Shown here: one piece after another, positions 1 to 9,023 of the stretch | How the letters are laid out: each line of letters begins with the position of its first letter | Position numbering within the stretch: position 1 is the stretch's first letter | Origin: Flavobacterium sp. HJJ | GTDB taxonomy: Bacteria > Bacteroidota > Bacteroidia > Flavobacteriales > Flavobacteriaceae | DNA: 64,000 nt | NCBI RefSeq assembly: GCF_015351475.1 | Contig: NZ_JADKPR010000028.1 | Location: 1 to 64,000 of the forward strand | Reading direction: 5' to 3' | The notes under the pieces: generated by a model | The model's database searches: none | Told to the model about the DNA's origin: nothing | What the model saw: only the letters and a program-made list of their open reading frames with translations | Translations under genes and position numbers: made by a program

Positions 1-83
1 TCATTTATAGGCGAAACAAACCTTCGTTTATACACCCTAAATCAGGTTGATTGTCGCAGGTTTTGTTACGTTTTGTTCTTTTT

Positions 84-91
84 CAAATATA
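84..91 (-). promoter_or_regulatory. Candidate leftward -7 box
   Basis: On the minus strand this reads TATATTTG, an exact match to the Bacteroidetes -7 consensus TAnnTTTG. The nearest TTTG upstream is only 14 bases away, so the -33 element is poorly placed. It could serve a gene starting at the leftward ATG at 4-2 and running off the window. Confidence 0.3.
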
Positions 92-228
92 GAAAATAAT
101 AGTTACAAACTTATAAATTGTCAATTTTGTTTATATAACCTATTTTCATCCTCTGCCCAGTAAAATGGATGCTCCGAAGGATTATTTGTTTCATTTTGTG
201 CTGATCAAACATTCTCATTCCATTCTTA

Positions 229-261
229 TAAAAAAAAACACCCGAAATCAGATTTCAGGTG
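229..261 (-). terminator. Terminator of the toxin-antitoxin operon
   Basis: A hairpin at 239-261 (CACC arm, GAAATC/GATTTC inner stem, GGTG arm) is followed on the minus strand by a T run. It lies about 100 bases past the broken toxin gene, the right place to end that leftward transcript. Confidence 0.6.
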
Positions 262-363
262 GTTTTCGTTATATAAAGTTTAAAAAATTATTCTTTGATA
301 GGAGACGGGAATTATAAAAAAGAAACAAACTTAACTTGAAAGAAAACTAGGTTCGTTTTATAA

Positions 364-646
364 TTATTTTACTTTTCTGTGTTCAATATTTTGGCGGTTA
401 TCCCAAAATGATACAATCTCGATTCTATCTCCATTTATTTCATAGAAAATAAGATAAACTTTCAATGGAATTACACGTGTAAATTTATTTGAAGTCAGTC
501 TTCCAATTAGTTCTGAGTTAGAAAGTGTTTTTAGTAAGTCTTCCACTTCTTTAAGCAGTTTTAAACTATAATTTGGATTACCATTCCAATACAGCTGCAA
601 GCTGAAGTTTTGCAACTTTTGACCAAACTATTACTTTTTTAGCCAT
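364..646 (-). pseudogene. RelE/ParE-family toxin, frameshifted
   Basis: The C-terminal 80 or so residues look like a ParE-type toxin: LLKEVEDLLKTL, then RVIPLKVYLIFYEI and a closing VSFWDNRQNIEHR. The only start in that frame is a TTG at 615, and the usual ParE beginning is missing. It sits instead in another frame: an ATG at 646-644, overlapping the antitoxin stop, encodes MAKKVIVWSKVAKLQLAAVLEW and stops at 578. The two parts join logically near 585, where an extra 8 bases would restore one frame giving a normal VLEYWNGNPNYS. The gene is therefore probably inactivated, or the assembly has a small error here. The intact family cleaves mRNA (RelE) or blocks gyrase (ParE); the fold alone does not say which. 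Confidence 0.75.
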
Positions 647-864
647 TCCCGCATTTCAGAAATTATTTCATCGTTATTATGAAATTTTCCCTCTTTGATT
701 TCGCTCCTTCCGGTTTCAATCGATGATTGTTCTTCGGCAGATAATTGATATAAGGCTTGTTCTGATGAGTCAAATATAGTTTGAAGTGCGTTTAGAAAGT
801 TCAAATCTTTAGAATCTTTAATTCTGGAAATTAGATTTTTCTTTATTTGAGCTGTCATATCCAT
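631..864 (-). CDS. Antitoxin of ParE-type module
   Basis: This 77-residue acidic, helical protein begins MDMTAQIKKNLISRIKDS and ends EIISEMREWLKK, the arrangement of small Bacteroidetes antitoxins encoded just before a RelE/ParE toxin. The N-terminal part probably dimerises or binds DNA, and the C-terminal helix would wrap the toxin. Its last 16 bases overlap the natural toxin start at 646, so the two were translationally coupled. Because the toxin is frameshifted, the antitoxin may now be an orphan. Family assignment rests on context and length; no specific antitoxin fold is recognisable by eye. Confidence 0.65.
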   Translation of the reverse strand: MDMTAQIKKNLISRIKDSKDLNFLNALQTIFDSSEQALYQLSAEEQSSIETGRSEIKEGKFHNNDEIISEMREWLKK

Positions 865-954
865 AACTTACAGTTTTTACTATTCAAAAGTAAAGATTTA
901 TTTTTAAATTGAGCTCTTGATGTCTTGAGGAATTTTGTTAGTTAATAATTCTAA

Positions 955-991
955 AAAACAAAAAACCACCCAAAATTCAAATTTCAGGTGG
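955..991 (-). terminator. Terminator of efflux cassette 1
   Basis: The arms CCACC (966-970) and GGTGG (987-991) enclose an AT-rich inner stem and are followed by a T run on the minus strand. It lies 24 bases past the RND gene stop. Confidence 0.65.
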
Positions 992-1014
992 CCTTAATTA
1001 TAAATTTTTAAAAA

Positions 1015-4000
1015 TTATTCTTCAGCAGTTACTGATTTTCTTCGGTCTCTTAACCAATATTTGGTTCTTTTTACCAGATAGAACATCACTGGTACCATAA
1101 TCAGGGTCAAGACCGTTGCGTAAGTCAATCCGAAAATGATGGTCCAGGCCAATGGTCCCCAGAAAATAACGTTGTCTCCTCCCATAAATATGTGCGGATT
1201 CAAGTCGGTTATTAAAGAGAAAAAGTCAAAGTTCAGTCCAATTGCCAGCGGAATCAATCCCAATACGGCAGTAAGTGCCGTCAGTAATACAGGACGTAGC
1301 CTTGATTTACCAGATTCAATGATTACTTCCTTGATTTCTTCAAGCGTTAAATCGTCGTGGCTTTGTAAATGATTATCAGCTACTTTTTTGTCTAATAATA
1401 ATACGAAGAAATCCATTAATACGATTCCGTTCTTCACCACGATACCCGCCAGCGAAATGATTCCCATCATCGTCATCAGGATCACAAAATCCATATTGGC
1501 GATAACATAACCATAAAATACCCCGCTGAAACTAAGAATTACTGTAAACAGAATAACTATGGTTTTGGAAACCGAATTAAACTGAAGTACGATGATGATG
1601 GTGATTCCGGCCATAGCCAAAAACAGTGCATACATCAGGAAACTTTGGTTTTTTCCTTGTTCTTCCTGTACTCCCGAGAACGAATAGGTAACCGTCTTTG
1701 GTAATTGATAGCCTTTTAAATCGGCAGCAATCTGTTTAGTGATTTCGTCTCCATTGTAACCGGTCAAAACGTTGGAATAAACCGTCATGATTCGTTTTTG
1801 GTTCTTCCTTTTGATTTGGTTGTAGGTGGTCGTTTTTTCTGTTTCGGAAACCGCCGAAATAGGCACCTGCATCATTTGTCCGTTAGCTGGATTTCTGAAA
1901 GTCAGTGCTTGATTGAACAGTATGTTTTCGTTTTTACGCTGGTCGTCCTGCATACGCATCGTGATGTTGTAATCGTCATCGCCTTCTTTGTAGGTTGAAA
2001 TTTCCTGTCCATAAACGGAACGGCGCAGGTTGAAACCCAATTGTCCTGTCGAAACACCCAGACTTCCTGCGCTCACGCGATCTACTTTTACCTCCAGTTC
2101 AGGACTTTCCTTGTTTACATCGATGCTCAAACGCTCAATTCCAGGAATGTTTTTGGAATTGATAAAAGTGATCATTTTGTCAGCTTCTTTCAGCATTTCG
2201 TCATAATCGATTCCGGTAAGCTGTATACTGATAGGATATCCAGCCGGTGGTCCGTTGGCATCTTTTTCAACCGTTACCGTGGCTCCGGCGATTCCTTTTA
2301 CTTTGCCCCTGATTTCTTCCAGAATGTCAGCGGTATTAATGCCTCTTCTGAATTTGAACTCGGAGAAATTCACCGTTACTTTTCCTTTGAAAGGAGTTTC
2401 CGAAGCCGATCCTGCATCTACATTTGGATTTCCTGCACCAACTCCCACTTGGGAGACGATGGATTCGGCTAAATAGTTTTTGCTGGTTTTTGGATCTACA
2501 TATTTATTCAAAACGGCAATCACCTGTTTTTCCACAAATAAAGTAGCTTTATTGGTTTTTTCTATATCAGTTCCCTGTGGATATTCAATGTAGGCGATTA
2601 CCTGATTCGGAATATTATCCGGGAAGAATAGCACTTTTCTAGGGAATATTCCCAAAAGGATAAAAGAGAAAAACAGCATTCCAATAATTCCGGCTAGGGC
2701 ATACCAAGCTCTTCTTTTGGTCAAAATTTTAGCCAGAAAGGATTTGTATCTGTCTTCCATTCTAGGAAAAAAACTGTGCTGAAAATCCTGTGTCCATTGA
2801 TACAGTTTCAGTTTATACAGCCACATAAGCCCTAATGAAATAATAGCCAAGTGACCAATGGCTTTAGCAAATTTTGAATCATACATGTTTCCAAGAAACA
2901 CAAAAATTACTGCAATTATCGTAAAGATTATGGAATACGTTTTTGCTGATTTTTTGGTTACGTTTTTGTCTTCAATATCCATGGAACCTCCTGTCATAGC
3001 AGCATTGACAACCATAGCAACAAATAATGAAGCAGTAAGTGTTACTGTCAGTGTCATTGGAAAATATTTCATGAATTTACCCATAGTTCCAGGCCATAAG
3101 GCAAAAGGAAGAAAGGCCATCAAGGTAGTGGCTGTAGAAGAAATTACCGGCCACGCGATTTCGCCGATACCTATTTTTGAAGCCTCAATGCGCGGCATTC
3201 CTTTTTTCATGTTGGCAAATACGTTGTCTACCACCACAATACCGTCGTCCACGAGCATTCCCAGTCCCATAACCAATCCAAAAAGAACCATCGTGTTCAG
3301 CGTTAGTCCAAAAGCCGAAAGTATACTAAACGCCATCAGCATTGACAGCGGAATTGCTGCTCCTACAAACAAGGAGTTACGCAGTCCCATTGTAAACATT
3401 AGTACTATCATTACCAGTACGATACCAAAAATAATATGGTTTGAAAGTTCATCAACCTGATGTTCAACGCGTGATGATTGGTCGTTTGTTAATTCGATTT
3501 TTAGATTGGAAGGCAGATAGGAAGCTTGAGCTACTTTGATCTTTTCTTTAACCTGTTCGATTGCCGAAATCATATTCTGGTTGGAACGTTTCTTCACGTT
3601 TAGCATCACTACTTCGGTTCCTTTCTCACGAGCATAAGTTGTTTTTTCTTTTTCTTTGAAACTGACTACCGCAATGTCTTTCAGGTAAACGGTTCCTCCG
3701 TTGTGTTTTACGATAATGTCTTCCAGTTCTTTGGGATCTTTGATTTCACCGACAATTCGGATGTTGTTTCTGGATCCCTGCGAAATTAAATTTCCTCCAG
3801 AAAGCGTCATGTTTTCATATTTCACGGCACTTTGAATGTCATCAAAAGAAACCTGTGCTGCTGTCATTTTGAAAATATCAACAGCAATTTCCACTTCTTT
3901 GTCATCAACACCCAGAATGTCTACTTTTTTTACTTCAGGAATTTCTTCAATATCGTCCTGAAGTAATTCTCCGTATTTTTTAAGCTGCTGTGTGGTGTAG

Positions 4001-4479
4001 TTTCCCTGTAGATTGATGTTTAGAATCGGCACTTCTTCCGAAATGTTCAATTCAAAAACGCTTGGTTCTACTTTGCTTCCGTTGTCAAGGTTTGGCCAGT
4101 CGGTATCTGCTTTTACGATATCTACTTTGTCCTTAATTTTGGTTTTGGCATCAAGGATTGTAACTTTATCTTCAAACTCAACGATAATCATTCCGTAATC
4201 CTGAAAGGAACTGGATGTGATTTTATCTACACCGCTGATGTTTTTGATTTCCTTTTCAAGCGGTTTGATGATTAATTTCTCCACGTCCTCTGCCGAGTTT
4301 CCTGGGAAAACAGATGAAATGTAAACCTTGTTTTCTATGATTTCCGGAAAATCCTCTCTCGGCATGGTAACATAGGCAATGACTCCGGTAATTACAATCA
4401 GCAGAGTCAGTATATAGACTGTTACGCGGTTTTCGACAGCCCAGCTTGATATTCCGAATTCTTTATTTTGATGGCTCAT
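1015..4479 (-). CDS. RND efflux permease, cassette 1
   Basis: This 1154-residue protein is an inner-membrane proton/drug antiporter of the AcrB/HAE-1 type, which works as a trimer with an adaptor and an outer-membrane channel. It starts with a first transmembrane helix (WAVENRVTVYILTLLIVITG) followed by the family sequence MPREDFPEI. It keeps the proton-relay motif GMLVDDGIVVVDN in TM4 and a second motif GIVVKNGIVLMDF in the C-terminal half. It is about 100 residues longer than usual: between TM6 and the second half is an insert with two extra hydrophobic segments (YSIIFTIIAVIFVFLGNMY and the stretch around HLAIISLGLMWLY). It is the last gene of the leftward cassette. The natural substrate cannot be read from the sequence. 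Confidence 0.93.
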   Translation of the reverse strand: MSHQNKEFGISSWAVENRVTVYILTLLIVITGVIAYVTMPREDFPEIIENKVYISSVFPGNSAEDVEKLIIKPLEKEIKNISGVDKITSSSFQDYGMIIVEFEDKVTILDAKTKIKDKVDIVKADTDWPNLDNGSKVEPSVFELNISEEVPILNINLQGNYTTQQLKKYGELLQDDIEEIPEVKKVDILGVDDKEVEIAVDIFKMTAAQVSFDDIQSAVKYENMTLSGGNLISQGSRNNIRIVGEIKDPKELEDIIVKHNGGTVYLKDIAVVSFKEKEKTTYAREKGTEVVMLNVKKRSNQNMISAIEQVKEKIKVAQASYLPSNLKIELTNDQSSRVEHQVDELSNHIIFGIVLVMIVLMFTMGLRNSLFVGAAIPLSMLMAFSILSAFGLTLNTMVLFGLVMGLGMLVDDGIVVVDNVFANMKKGMPRIEASKIGIGEIAWPVISSTATTLMAFLPFALWPGTMGKFMKYFPMTLTVTLTASLFVAMVVNAAMTGGSMDIEDKNVTKKSAKTYSIIFTIIAVIFVFLGNMYDSKFAKAIGHLAIISLGLMWLYKLKLYQWTQDFQHSFFPRMEDRYKSFLAKILTKRRAWYALAGIIGMLFFSFILLGIFPRKVLFFPDNIPNQVIAYIEYPQGTDIEKTNKATLFVEKQVIAVLNKYVDPKTSKNYLAESIVSQVGVGAGNPNVDAGSASETPFKGKVTVNFSEFKFRRGINTADILEEIRGKVKGIAGATVTVEKDANGPPAGYPISIQLTGIDYDEMLKEADKMITFINSKNIPGIERLSIDVNKESPELEVKVDRVSAGSLGVSTGQLGFNLRRSVYGQEISTYKEGDDDYNITMRMQDDQRKNENILFNQALTFRNPANGQMMQVPISAVSETEKTTTYNQIKRKNQKRIMTVYSNVLTGYNGDEITKQIAADLKGYQLPKTVTYSFSGVQEEQGKNQSFLMYALFLAMAGITIIIVLQFNSVSKTIVILFTVILSFSGVFYGYVIANMDFVILMTMMGIISLAGIVVKNGIVLMDFFVLLLDKKVADNHLQSHDDLTLEEIKEVIIESGKSRLRPVLLTALTAVLGLIPLAIGLNFDFFSLITDLNPHIFMGGDNVIFWGPLAWTIIFGLTYATVLTLIMVPVMFYLVKRTKYWLRDRRKSVTAEE

Positions 4480-4487
4480 TTAATTTG

Positions 4488-4614
4488 AGATTTTAGATTA
4501 ACGATTTTTGATTTTAGATGTATAGTGTGATTAACTAAGAAGTTAGACATAAGATTTCAGATTTTACCGATGCAGCAATCTGCAGTCGAAAATCGTTAAT
4601 CTACAATCAAAATC
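4488..4614. repeat. Intergenic inverted repeat, copy 1
   Basis: The arms GATTAACGATTTT (4496-4508) and AAAATCGTTAATC (4589-4601) are perfect complements about 80 bases apart, flanked by TTGATTTTAGAT-like sequence. The same arms recur at 39328-39422, so this is a dispersed element of the genome. Here it fills the gap between the adaptor and pump genes. Confidence 0.7.
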
Positions 4615-4617
4615 ATT

Positions 4618-5760
4618 TTAAAAATTAAGTTTCATCCCGTCCGAAATGGTATTCATGCCTTCGGTAACAATTATTGCATCAGCATTCAAACCGCTTAAAA
4701 TTTCGGTTACATTGTCTGACGACTGGCCAGTTTTTACAATTGCTTTTTTGGCAATTCCTGTTTTTCCGTTAGAATTAGCTACTGTATAAACAAAACTGTT
4801 TTTCTTACCATCCTGCTGAATTACATTTGTTGGAACAACCACAGCATTTTTGCTTACATAATCAATCACTTTTAGTTTAGCGACTTGGTTAGGGCGTAAT
4901 AAGTTTTCCGGATTTGGAACGCTGACTTCGATTCCGAAACTTCTGTTGTTTGGATTGATGAAGTTCCCTATTTGGCGTACCTTTCCTTTGTAGGTTTTGC
5001 CTAATGAAGTTAAGTAAACATCTACTTCAGTGCCAATTTTTAATTTTCCGATATAGGTTTCAGGAATTGAAGTAGAAACATACATATTTCCTAAATTCAC
5101 GATTCGCATTAATCCTTTTTGGCTGGCAGCAACTACTTCTCCTTTTTCTACAAAAACTTCGTCAATAGATCCTGAGAACGGAGCTTTGATGACTGTTTTT
5201 GCAATTTGTGCTTTGATTTGTGCTACTCCTTTTTGTGCCGAAATCATTTGTGCCTGTGCTTGAAGGTATTGTATTTCGGAACCAATTTTTTGGCTCCATA
5301 GATTTTTCTGGCGCTCAAAAGTGGTTTTGGCTAGAGCATATTGGTTTTCTGCGCTGGCCAGCTGCTGGCTCATTCCGCCATCATCGGTGCGTCCTAAAAC
5401 CTGTCCTTTGCTTACTTTTTGTCCGGCTTTTACGTTCAGCTGTACTAAATTCCCAGGAAATTCTGGCTGAATCAGTACGTTTTCATTAGTGTTAACGCTT
5501 CCCTGAATCTCAAGATAGTGGTTGAAAACTGTATCTTTCAACTTTACTGCAGATACCAATGCTTCAACTTCTTTGTTCACGTCCAAAGCAGCCAATGCTT
5601 CATCGATTTGGGTAAGCTGCTGCTGTAGTTCGGCTTTTTTGGCGGTTATTGCTTTCACGTCTTTGGAGGCAATAATGCTTTCGGTTGATTGGTTTTTCTC
5701 TGATGAATTACAGGAAATCAATACGATGGAAAGTGTAGTTAATATTAATATTTTTTTCAT
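4618..5760 (-). CDS. RND periplasmic adaptor (lipoprotein), cassette 1
   Basis: This 380-residue membrane-fusion protein links the RND pump to the outer-membrane channel. The N-terminus MKKILILTTLSIVLISC is a lipoprotein signal with cysteine at the lipobox. A coiled-coil stretch follows early (KAELQQQLTQIDEALAAL). The biotinyl-lipoyl-like half motifs are visible around VLIQPEFPGNLVQLNVKAGQ and VIKAPFSGSIDEVFVEKGEV, flanking an alpha-helical hairpin. Beta-barrel and membrane-proximal domains fill the C-terminal half. It lies 23 bases downstream of the TolC-type gene; a 138-base gap holding a repeat separates it from the pump gene. Confidence 0.92.
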   Translation of the reverse strand: MKKILILTTLSIVLISCNSSEKNQSTESIIASKDVKAITAKKAELQQQLTQIDEALAALDVNKEVEALVSAVKLKDTVFNHYLEIQGSVNTNENVLIQPEFPGNLVQLNVKAGQKVSKGQVLGRTDDGGMSQQLASAENQYALAKTTFERQKNLWSQKIGSEIQYLQAQAQMISAQKGVAQIKAQIAKTVIKAPFSGSIDEVFVEKGEVVAASQKGLMRIVNLGNMYVSTSIPETYIGKLKIGTEVDVYLTSLGKTYKGKVRQIGNFINPNNRSFGIEVSVPNPENLLRPNQVAKLKVIDYVSKNAVVVPTNVIQQDGKKNSFVYTVANSNGKTGIAKKAIVKTGQSSDNVTEILSGLNADAIIVTEGMNTISDGMKLNF

Positions 5761-5783
5761 GTTGGTTGTATTTAATAGTGTCG

Positions 5784-7121
5784 TTATTGAGTGATGATTT
5801 TTTCTAAACTGGCTTTTTTATTGATAATATTGACCATAGTCTGCAGATATTTTTGCTGGGCAGTATATAATTGCCGCTGCGCATCATTGAAGTCAAAACT
5901 GGTCGAAAGCCCTTCACTGAATTTAATCTGCTGTTTTCTCTCGATTCTTTCTGCCAGATTCAGATTGCTTTTGGCAGTTTCATAATCGGCGATGCTGTAT
6001 TCGTACTCGCTTTTTGCGGCAGCATACTGCAGTTTCAGTTTTTGCTCGGTTTCGTTTAAAGTTGTTTTTGCCTGATCCAAAGCAATTTTTGCCTGCTGTG
6101 TTCTGGAGCTTCTAGCTAAGCTGCTGAATATTGGAACATTTAAACTTAATCCAAGATTCGAATAATTGAACCAGTTTTGGTTTTTGGTAAAAAAATCAAA
6201 CTGATCTTTATAAGCAGTATATCCAAAATTAAAATTGGCAGACAACGAAGGCAGTGCTTTACTTCTTTCAAGTTTGTATTCCAATGTTCGCTGCTCTTCA
6301 AAATTGGAGGCTATTTTATAATCGATATTATTGTTGACATCAAAGTTCGAATTTGAAAAAGAAGCATCAATGTTTTGAACCGTCAGTATATCCAGCTTAT
6401 CCGTCAGTGTGATTGGGTCATTGATATCAATGCCTAAATTGATTTTCAGCATTTTATAAGTAATGTCCAATAAACGATTGTTGTAGTTTAAGGTACTTTC
6501 TAAAGAAGCCAAAGTAATTTCTAACTGTTCAACACTTTCTTCTTCAATCAATCCATTTTTGTAAGTGGCTCTGGTGTCGTTCAGCGTTTTCGTTAAAGAT
6601 GCGATGTTTTTTTCCAAAATGGCGATGTTTTCTTTGGCCAGTAAAACATTACCATAAGAGTTAATTACCATTTCCTTGATTTCAATATCAGATTTCTTTT
6701 TTGCATTTTGATAGTAAGTCAAATAGGTTTTTGAAGCCTGAAGTGCTACAATATAAGAACCATCAAAAAGAAGCTGGCTTATTGAGGAACGCGCTATCAT
6801 AGAGTGTTTTGTTCCAAAAGCTACTTCGGCATATTCGCCTGGTTTACCGCCGAAGAATTCGGCAGGAACGACAGATTTTTGTAAAACAAAATTGTTTGTA
6901 TAATCAACGCCAGCATTAATCTGAGGTAATCCCATGGCTGTAGTTTCCCATTTTTTTTCCTTTGCGGCTTCAATACTGCGTCCTGAATTGATTGAGGAGT
7001 AGTTGTACTCAATCGCATGAGCAATTGCCTGCTGTAATGAAAAGGAATAATTCTTATTCGAGTCTTGCGCATATATGCCCGCGCCCAAAAATGTTAACAT
7101 TAGAATGAATGTTTTTTTCAT
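5784..7121 (-). CDS. TolC-family outer membrane channel, cassette 1
   Basis: This 445-residue protein has a cleavable signal (MKKTFILMLTFLGAGIYAQ) and the repeated long helical segments of TolC-type outer-membrane factors, with the internal duplication visible as two sets of helix-strand-helix. Three copies would form a channel through the outer membrane for the adaptor and pump encoded just downstream. The start codon overlaps the TetR stop by one base (TAATG), so translation is probably coupled. The paralogue in cassette 2 has the same length. Confidence 0.92.
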   Translation of the reverse strand: MKKTFILMLTFLGAGIYAQDSNKNYSFSLQQAIAHAIEYNYSSINSGRSIEAAKEKKWETTAMGLPQINAGVDYTNNFVLQKSVVPAEFFGGKPGEYAEVAFGTKHSMIARSSISQLLFDGSYIVALQASKTYLTYYQNAKKKSDIEIKEMVINSYGNVLLAKENIAILEKNIASLTKTLNDTRATYKNGLIEEESVEQLEITLASLESTLNYNNRLLDITYKMLKINLGIDINDPITLTDKLDILTVQNIDASFSNSNFDVNNNIDYKIASNFEEQRTLEYKLERSKALPSLSANFNFGYTAYKDQFDFFTKNQNWFNYSNLGLSLNVPIFSSLARSSRTQQAKIALDQAKTTLNETEQKLKLQYAAAKSEYEYSIADYETAKSNLNLAERIERKQQIKFSEGLSTSFDFNDAQRQLYTAQQKYLQTMVNIINKKASLEKIITQ

Positions 7122-7717
7122 TATATTTTGGTTTTAAGTAATTGTTTTTCAAGTTCGTCAATTCCTTTTGAGGTTGCCATTGCCCGGGTGTGGTATTCTA
7201 ATGCTTCCAATTCCAGTTTTGTGGCTTCCCTTTCGGAGACTGTGTTTTCTTTGATGCTGAAAATTAATGAGTAGTAAAATTTGACATAAACATCAACATC
7301 CAGATCTTTTCGATATAATTCCTGGTCAATTCCTTTTTCGATATTTTGTTTAAAGCACATATTGCATTCATCCAATTCCCGGTTGATTACCTTTTGATAA
7401 ATCTCTGGGTAATGTTTTTTTAATTGGTAGAGCGGAGACGTGTCAGCTATCTGAAACATTTCTTTGAACATTTTCCGAATCTCAAAATTTTCCTCAATCG
7501 CATTGTAATTTTTGGCAACAATCGTATTTATAACTTCATGAACGGTCTTGTGAACCATTTCGGTACTTTCTTCAATTAATATTTCTTTGTTGCAGAAATA
7601 TTTATAAATCGTTTTTTTTGAAATGCACATTTCACCGGCAATATCATCCATGGTGACGCTTTTAAAACCAAGTTTTAAAAATAAGTCGCTTGCTTTGGAT
7701 ATGATTTTGTCTTTCAT
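7121..7717 (-). CDS. TetR-family repressor, cassette 1
   Basis: This 198-residue regulator has an N-terminal helix-turn-helix at about residues 20-50 (SVTMDDIAGEMCISKKTIYKYF), typical of TetR proteins, followed by a helical ligand and dimer domain. The DNA-binding part is nearly identical to that of the paralogue at 16262-16858, while the ligand domain differs more. Both probably read the same palindrome, found in front of both cassettes at 8334-8369 and 17572-17599. It lies 66 bases after the YceI gene and is probably cotranscribed with it, giving autoregulation. The inducing ligand is unknown. Confidence 0.92.
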   Translation of the reverse strand: MKDKIISKASDLFLKLGFKSVTMDDIAGEMCISKKTIYKYFCNKEILIEESTEMVHKTVHEVINTIVAKNYNAIEENFEIRKMFKEMFQIADTSPLYQLKKHYPEIYQKVINRELDECNMCFKQNIEKGIDQELYRKDLDVDVYVKFYYSLIFSIKENTVSEREATKLELEALEYHTRAMATSKGIDELEKQLLKTKI

Positions 7718-7783
7718 TGTTTTTGGTTACTTGTTTTGGTTAAAATATAGATTGGGTGGGATTGAGGTTAAATTAATCAGCGG

Positions 7784-8293
7784 TTAATTATGTGTGAATT
7801 CTAAATTAGCAATAAGCTGTATATCTGATCCTACAGCATAGCTTCCGTGTGCATAGTATGGATTGCAGTTAAGACCAAAATCTTTTCGGTTAATGCTTCC
7901 GGTTATTTCAAATGATGCTTTCCGAATTCCGTTATCATTTTTGAAACCAATAAATTCTGTGTCTAATTCGATAACTTTTGTAATGTTTTTGATAGTCAGA
8001 TGTCCTTTCAGGAAATTGATGTTTTTGTTTATCTTCTCAAAAGAAGTTGATTTGAACTGAATTACAGGAATTTCGTTATAATCAAAAAAGTCGATTAACT
8101 TCAAATCGGAGTTATTGTTTTTGCCGTTTGCTTTCAAAGAAAATTCAATCGAAGCGTTTTCTACTTCATTGTTCTGTATGGCAACGTGTCCTTTAAAATT
8201 ATTTTTGGTGCCGGGCATGTAATCAATCAAAGAACGTTTTGTTTTTAACAGCACGTCAGATTCATTTGAATCAATTTTCCATTTATTTCCCAT
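7784..8293 (-). CDS. YceI-like protein, cassette 1
   Basis: This 169-residue protein fits the YceI lipocalin-like fold: it opens WKIDSNESDVLLKTKRSL, contains FKGHVAIQNNEVENASIEF and GHLTIKNITKVIELDTEF, and closes FGLNCNPYYAHGSYAVGSDI. YceI proteins form an extended beta-barrel that binds isoprenoid or other lipophilic ligands. No signal peptide is visible, so it probably stays in the cytoplasm. It is the first gene of the cassette, directly behind the operator-covered promoter. A role in carrying or sensing a lipophilic compound that the pump exports is an inference from context. Confidence 0.88.
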   Translation of the reverse strand: MGNKWKIDSNESDVLLKTKRSLIDYMPGTKNNFKGHVAIQNNEVENASIEFSLKANGKNNNSDLKLIDFFDYNEIPVIQFKSTSFEKINKNINFLKGHLTIKNITKVIELDTEFIGFKNDNGIRKASFEITGSINRKDFGLNCNPYYAHGSYAVGSDIQLIANLEFTHN

Positions 8294-8324
8294 GTTTTCA
8301 GTTTTTTGTAATAATTTTGTAATG

Positions 8325-8355
8325 CAAATATAGCAATGGAAACTTTAAAAACAAA
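8325..8355 (-). promoter_or_regulatory. Promoter of efflux cassette 1
   Basis: On the minus strand TTTG (8355-8352) is followed after exactly 19 bases by TATATTTG (8332-8325), a full match to the Bacteroidetes sigma-70 consensus. The start codon of the YceI gene is about 30 bases downstream. Confidence 0.85.
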
Positions 8356-8369
8356 TAAAGTTTCCATTG
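8334..8369. promoter_or_regulatory. Predicted TetR operator, cassette 1
   Basis: Perfect 13-base arms, CAATGGAAACTTT (8334-8346) and AAAGTTTCCATTG (8357-8369), flank a 10-base spacer. The palindrome covers the region between the -33 and -7 boxes, so a bound protein would block RNA polymerase. The core recurs in front of cassette 2 with the same spacer length. Confidence 0.8.
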
Positions 8370-8462
8370 TTTTAACTGTATTGTATTAAAAATTAGATAA
8401 TTATATTGTGATTTGTATTCGAATTCATAATCTGCCGTCTGTTAAGGCAATAATCTGAAGAA

Positions 8463-9023
8463 TTAGGAATAAATGATCTCTTCATACAATTCGGACAATC
8501 TTTTTCGTAAATGCAGAACAGCATAACGCTTTCGCGAAAGTAATGTATTGACAGAAATGCCGGTTTCTTCGGATATTTCTTTGAATGACAAACCATCTAA
8601 TTCGGTTTTTTCAAAAACTTCTCTTTGCTCCAGAGGCAGTTCAGATAATGCATTTTCGAGTTCAACCCACATCAATGAGCGTAAGTATTCTGTTTCGGGA
8701 GATGGTGACGTCTGCTTGCTGAAAAGCATTTCGGAAATATCTTTGAGGATCTCGTCATCGTCGTTTAGGTAGGAAGGTAATTCTTCTTCATGCTTCTTTG
8801 TCTGTTTATTGATTATCATATTGCGCGCTACCCGATACAGCCAGGCGGTTACCTGTTCAATCGGATTCATCGCAGTATCTACTTTTGCCAGCTGGTAAAA
8901 AACGTCCTGCAGAATGTCCTCGGCATCTTCCTTGTTTGAAACGCGTTTACGAATAAACGCGTCCAAACGAGGTCTATAAGCTGTTACCAGCGATCCGACA
9001 TCTAGCTGCGGGTTATTACTCAT
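8463..9023 (-). CDS. ECF-type RNA polymerase sigma factor
   Basis: This protein of about 186 residues has sigma region 2 (KEDAEDILQDVFYQL, then VTAWLYRVARNMIIN) and region 4 (LPLEQREVFEKTELDGLSFKEISEETG...). I place the start at the ATG at 9023 (MSNNPQLDVGSLV) rather than the longer in-frame start at 9092, because the longer version would lie inside the upstream gene and adds no sigma-like sequence. With this start the gene overlaps the preceding one by 8 bases, implying translational coupling. No classical anti-sigma gene is adjacent; the upstream membrane protein may take that role. Target promoters are unknown. Confidence 0.85.
   Translation of the reverse strand: MSNNPQLDVGSLVTAYRPRLDAFIRKRVSNKEDAEDILQDVFYQLAKVDTAMNPIEQVTAWLYRVARNMIINKQTKKHEEELPSYLNDDDEILKDISEMLFSKQTSPSPETEYLRSLMWVELENALSELPLEQREVFEKTELDGLSFKEISEETGISVNTLLSRKRYAVLHLRKRLSELYEEIIYS

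Larger units (their letters stand above)
1..363. other. Gene-poor left edge
   Basis: I see no convincing gene here. Apart from a leftward terminator and a possible leftward promoter (listed separately), the stretch is plain AT-rich sequence. A leftward ATG sits at 4-2, so a gene running off the left edge is possible but only one codon is visible. Confidence 0.5.

Noticed and set aside
2858..3460. 200-residue open frame opposite the RND pump gene
   Set aside because: It is antisense to a strongly supported pump gene and its translation is a low-complexity mirror of membrane helices.
8393..8596. 67-residue leftward open frame
   Set aside because: It lies mostly within the sigma factor gene in another frame and shows no family pattern.
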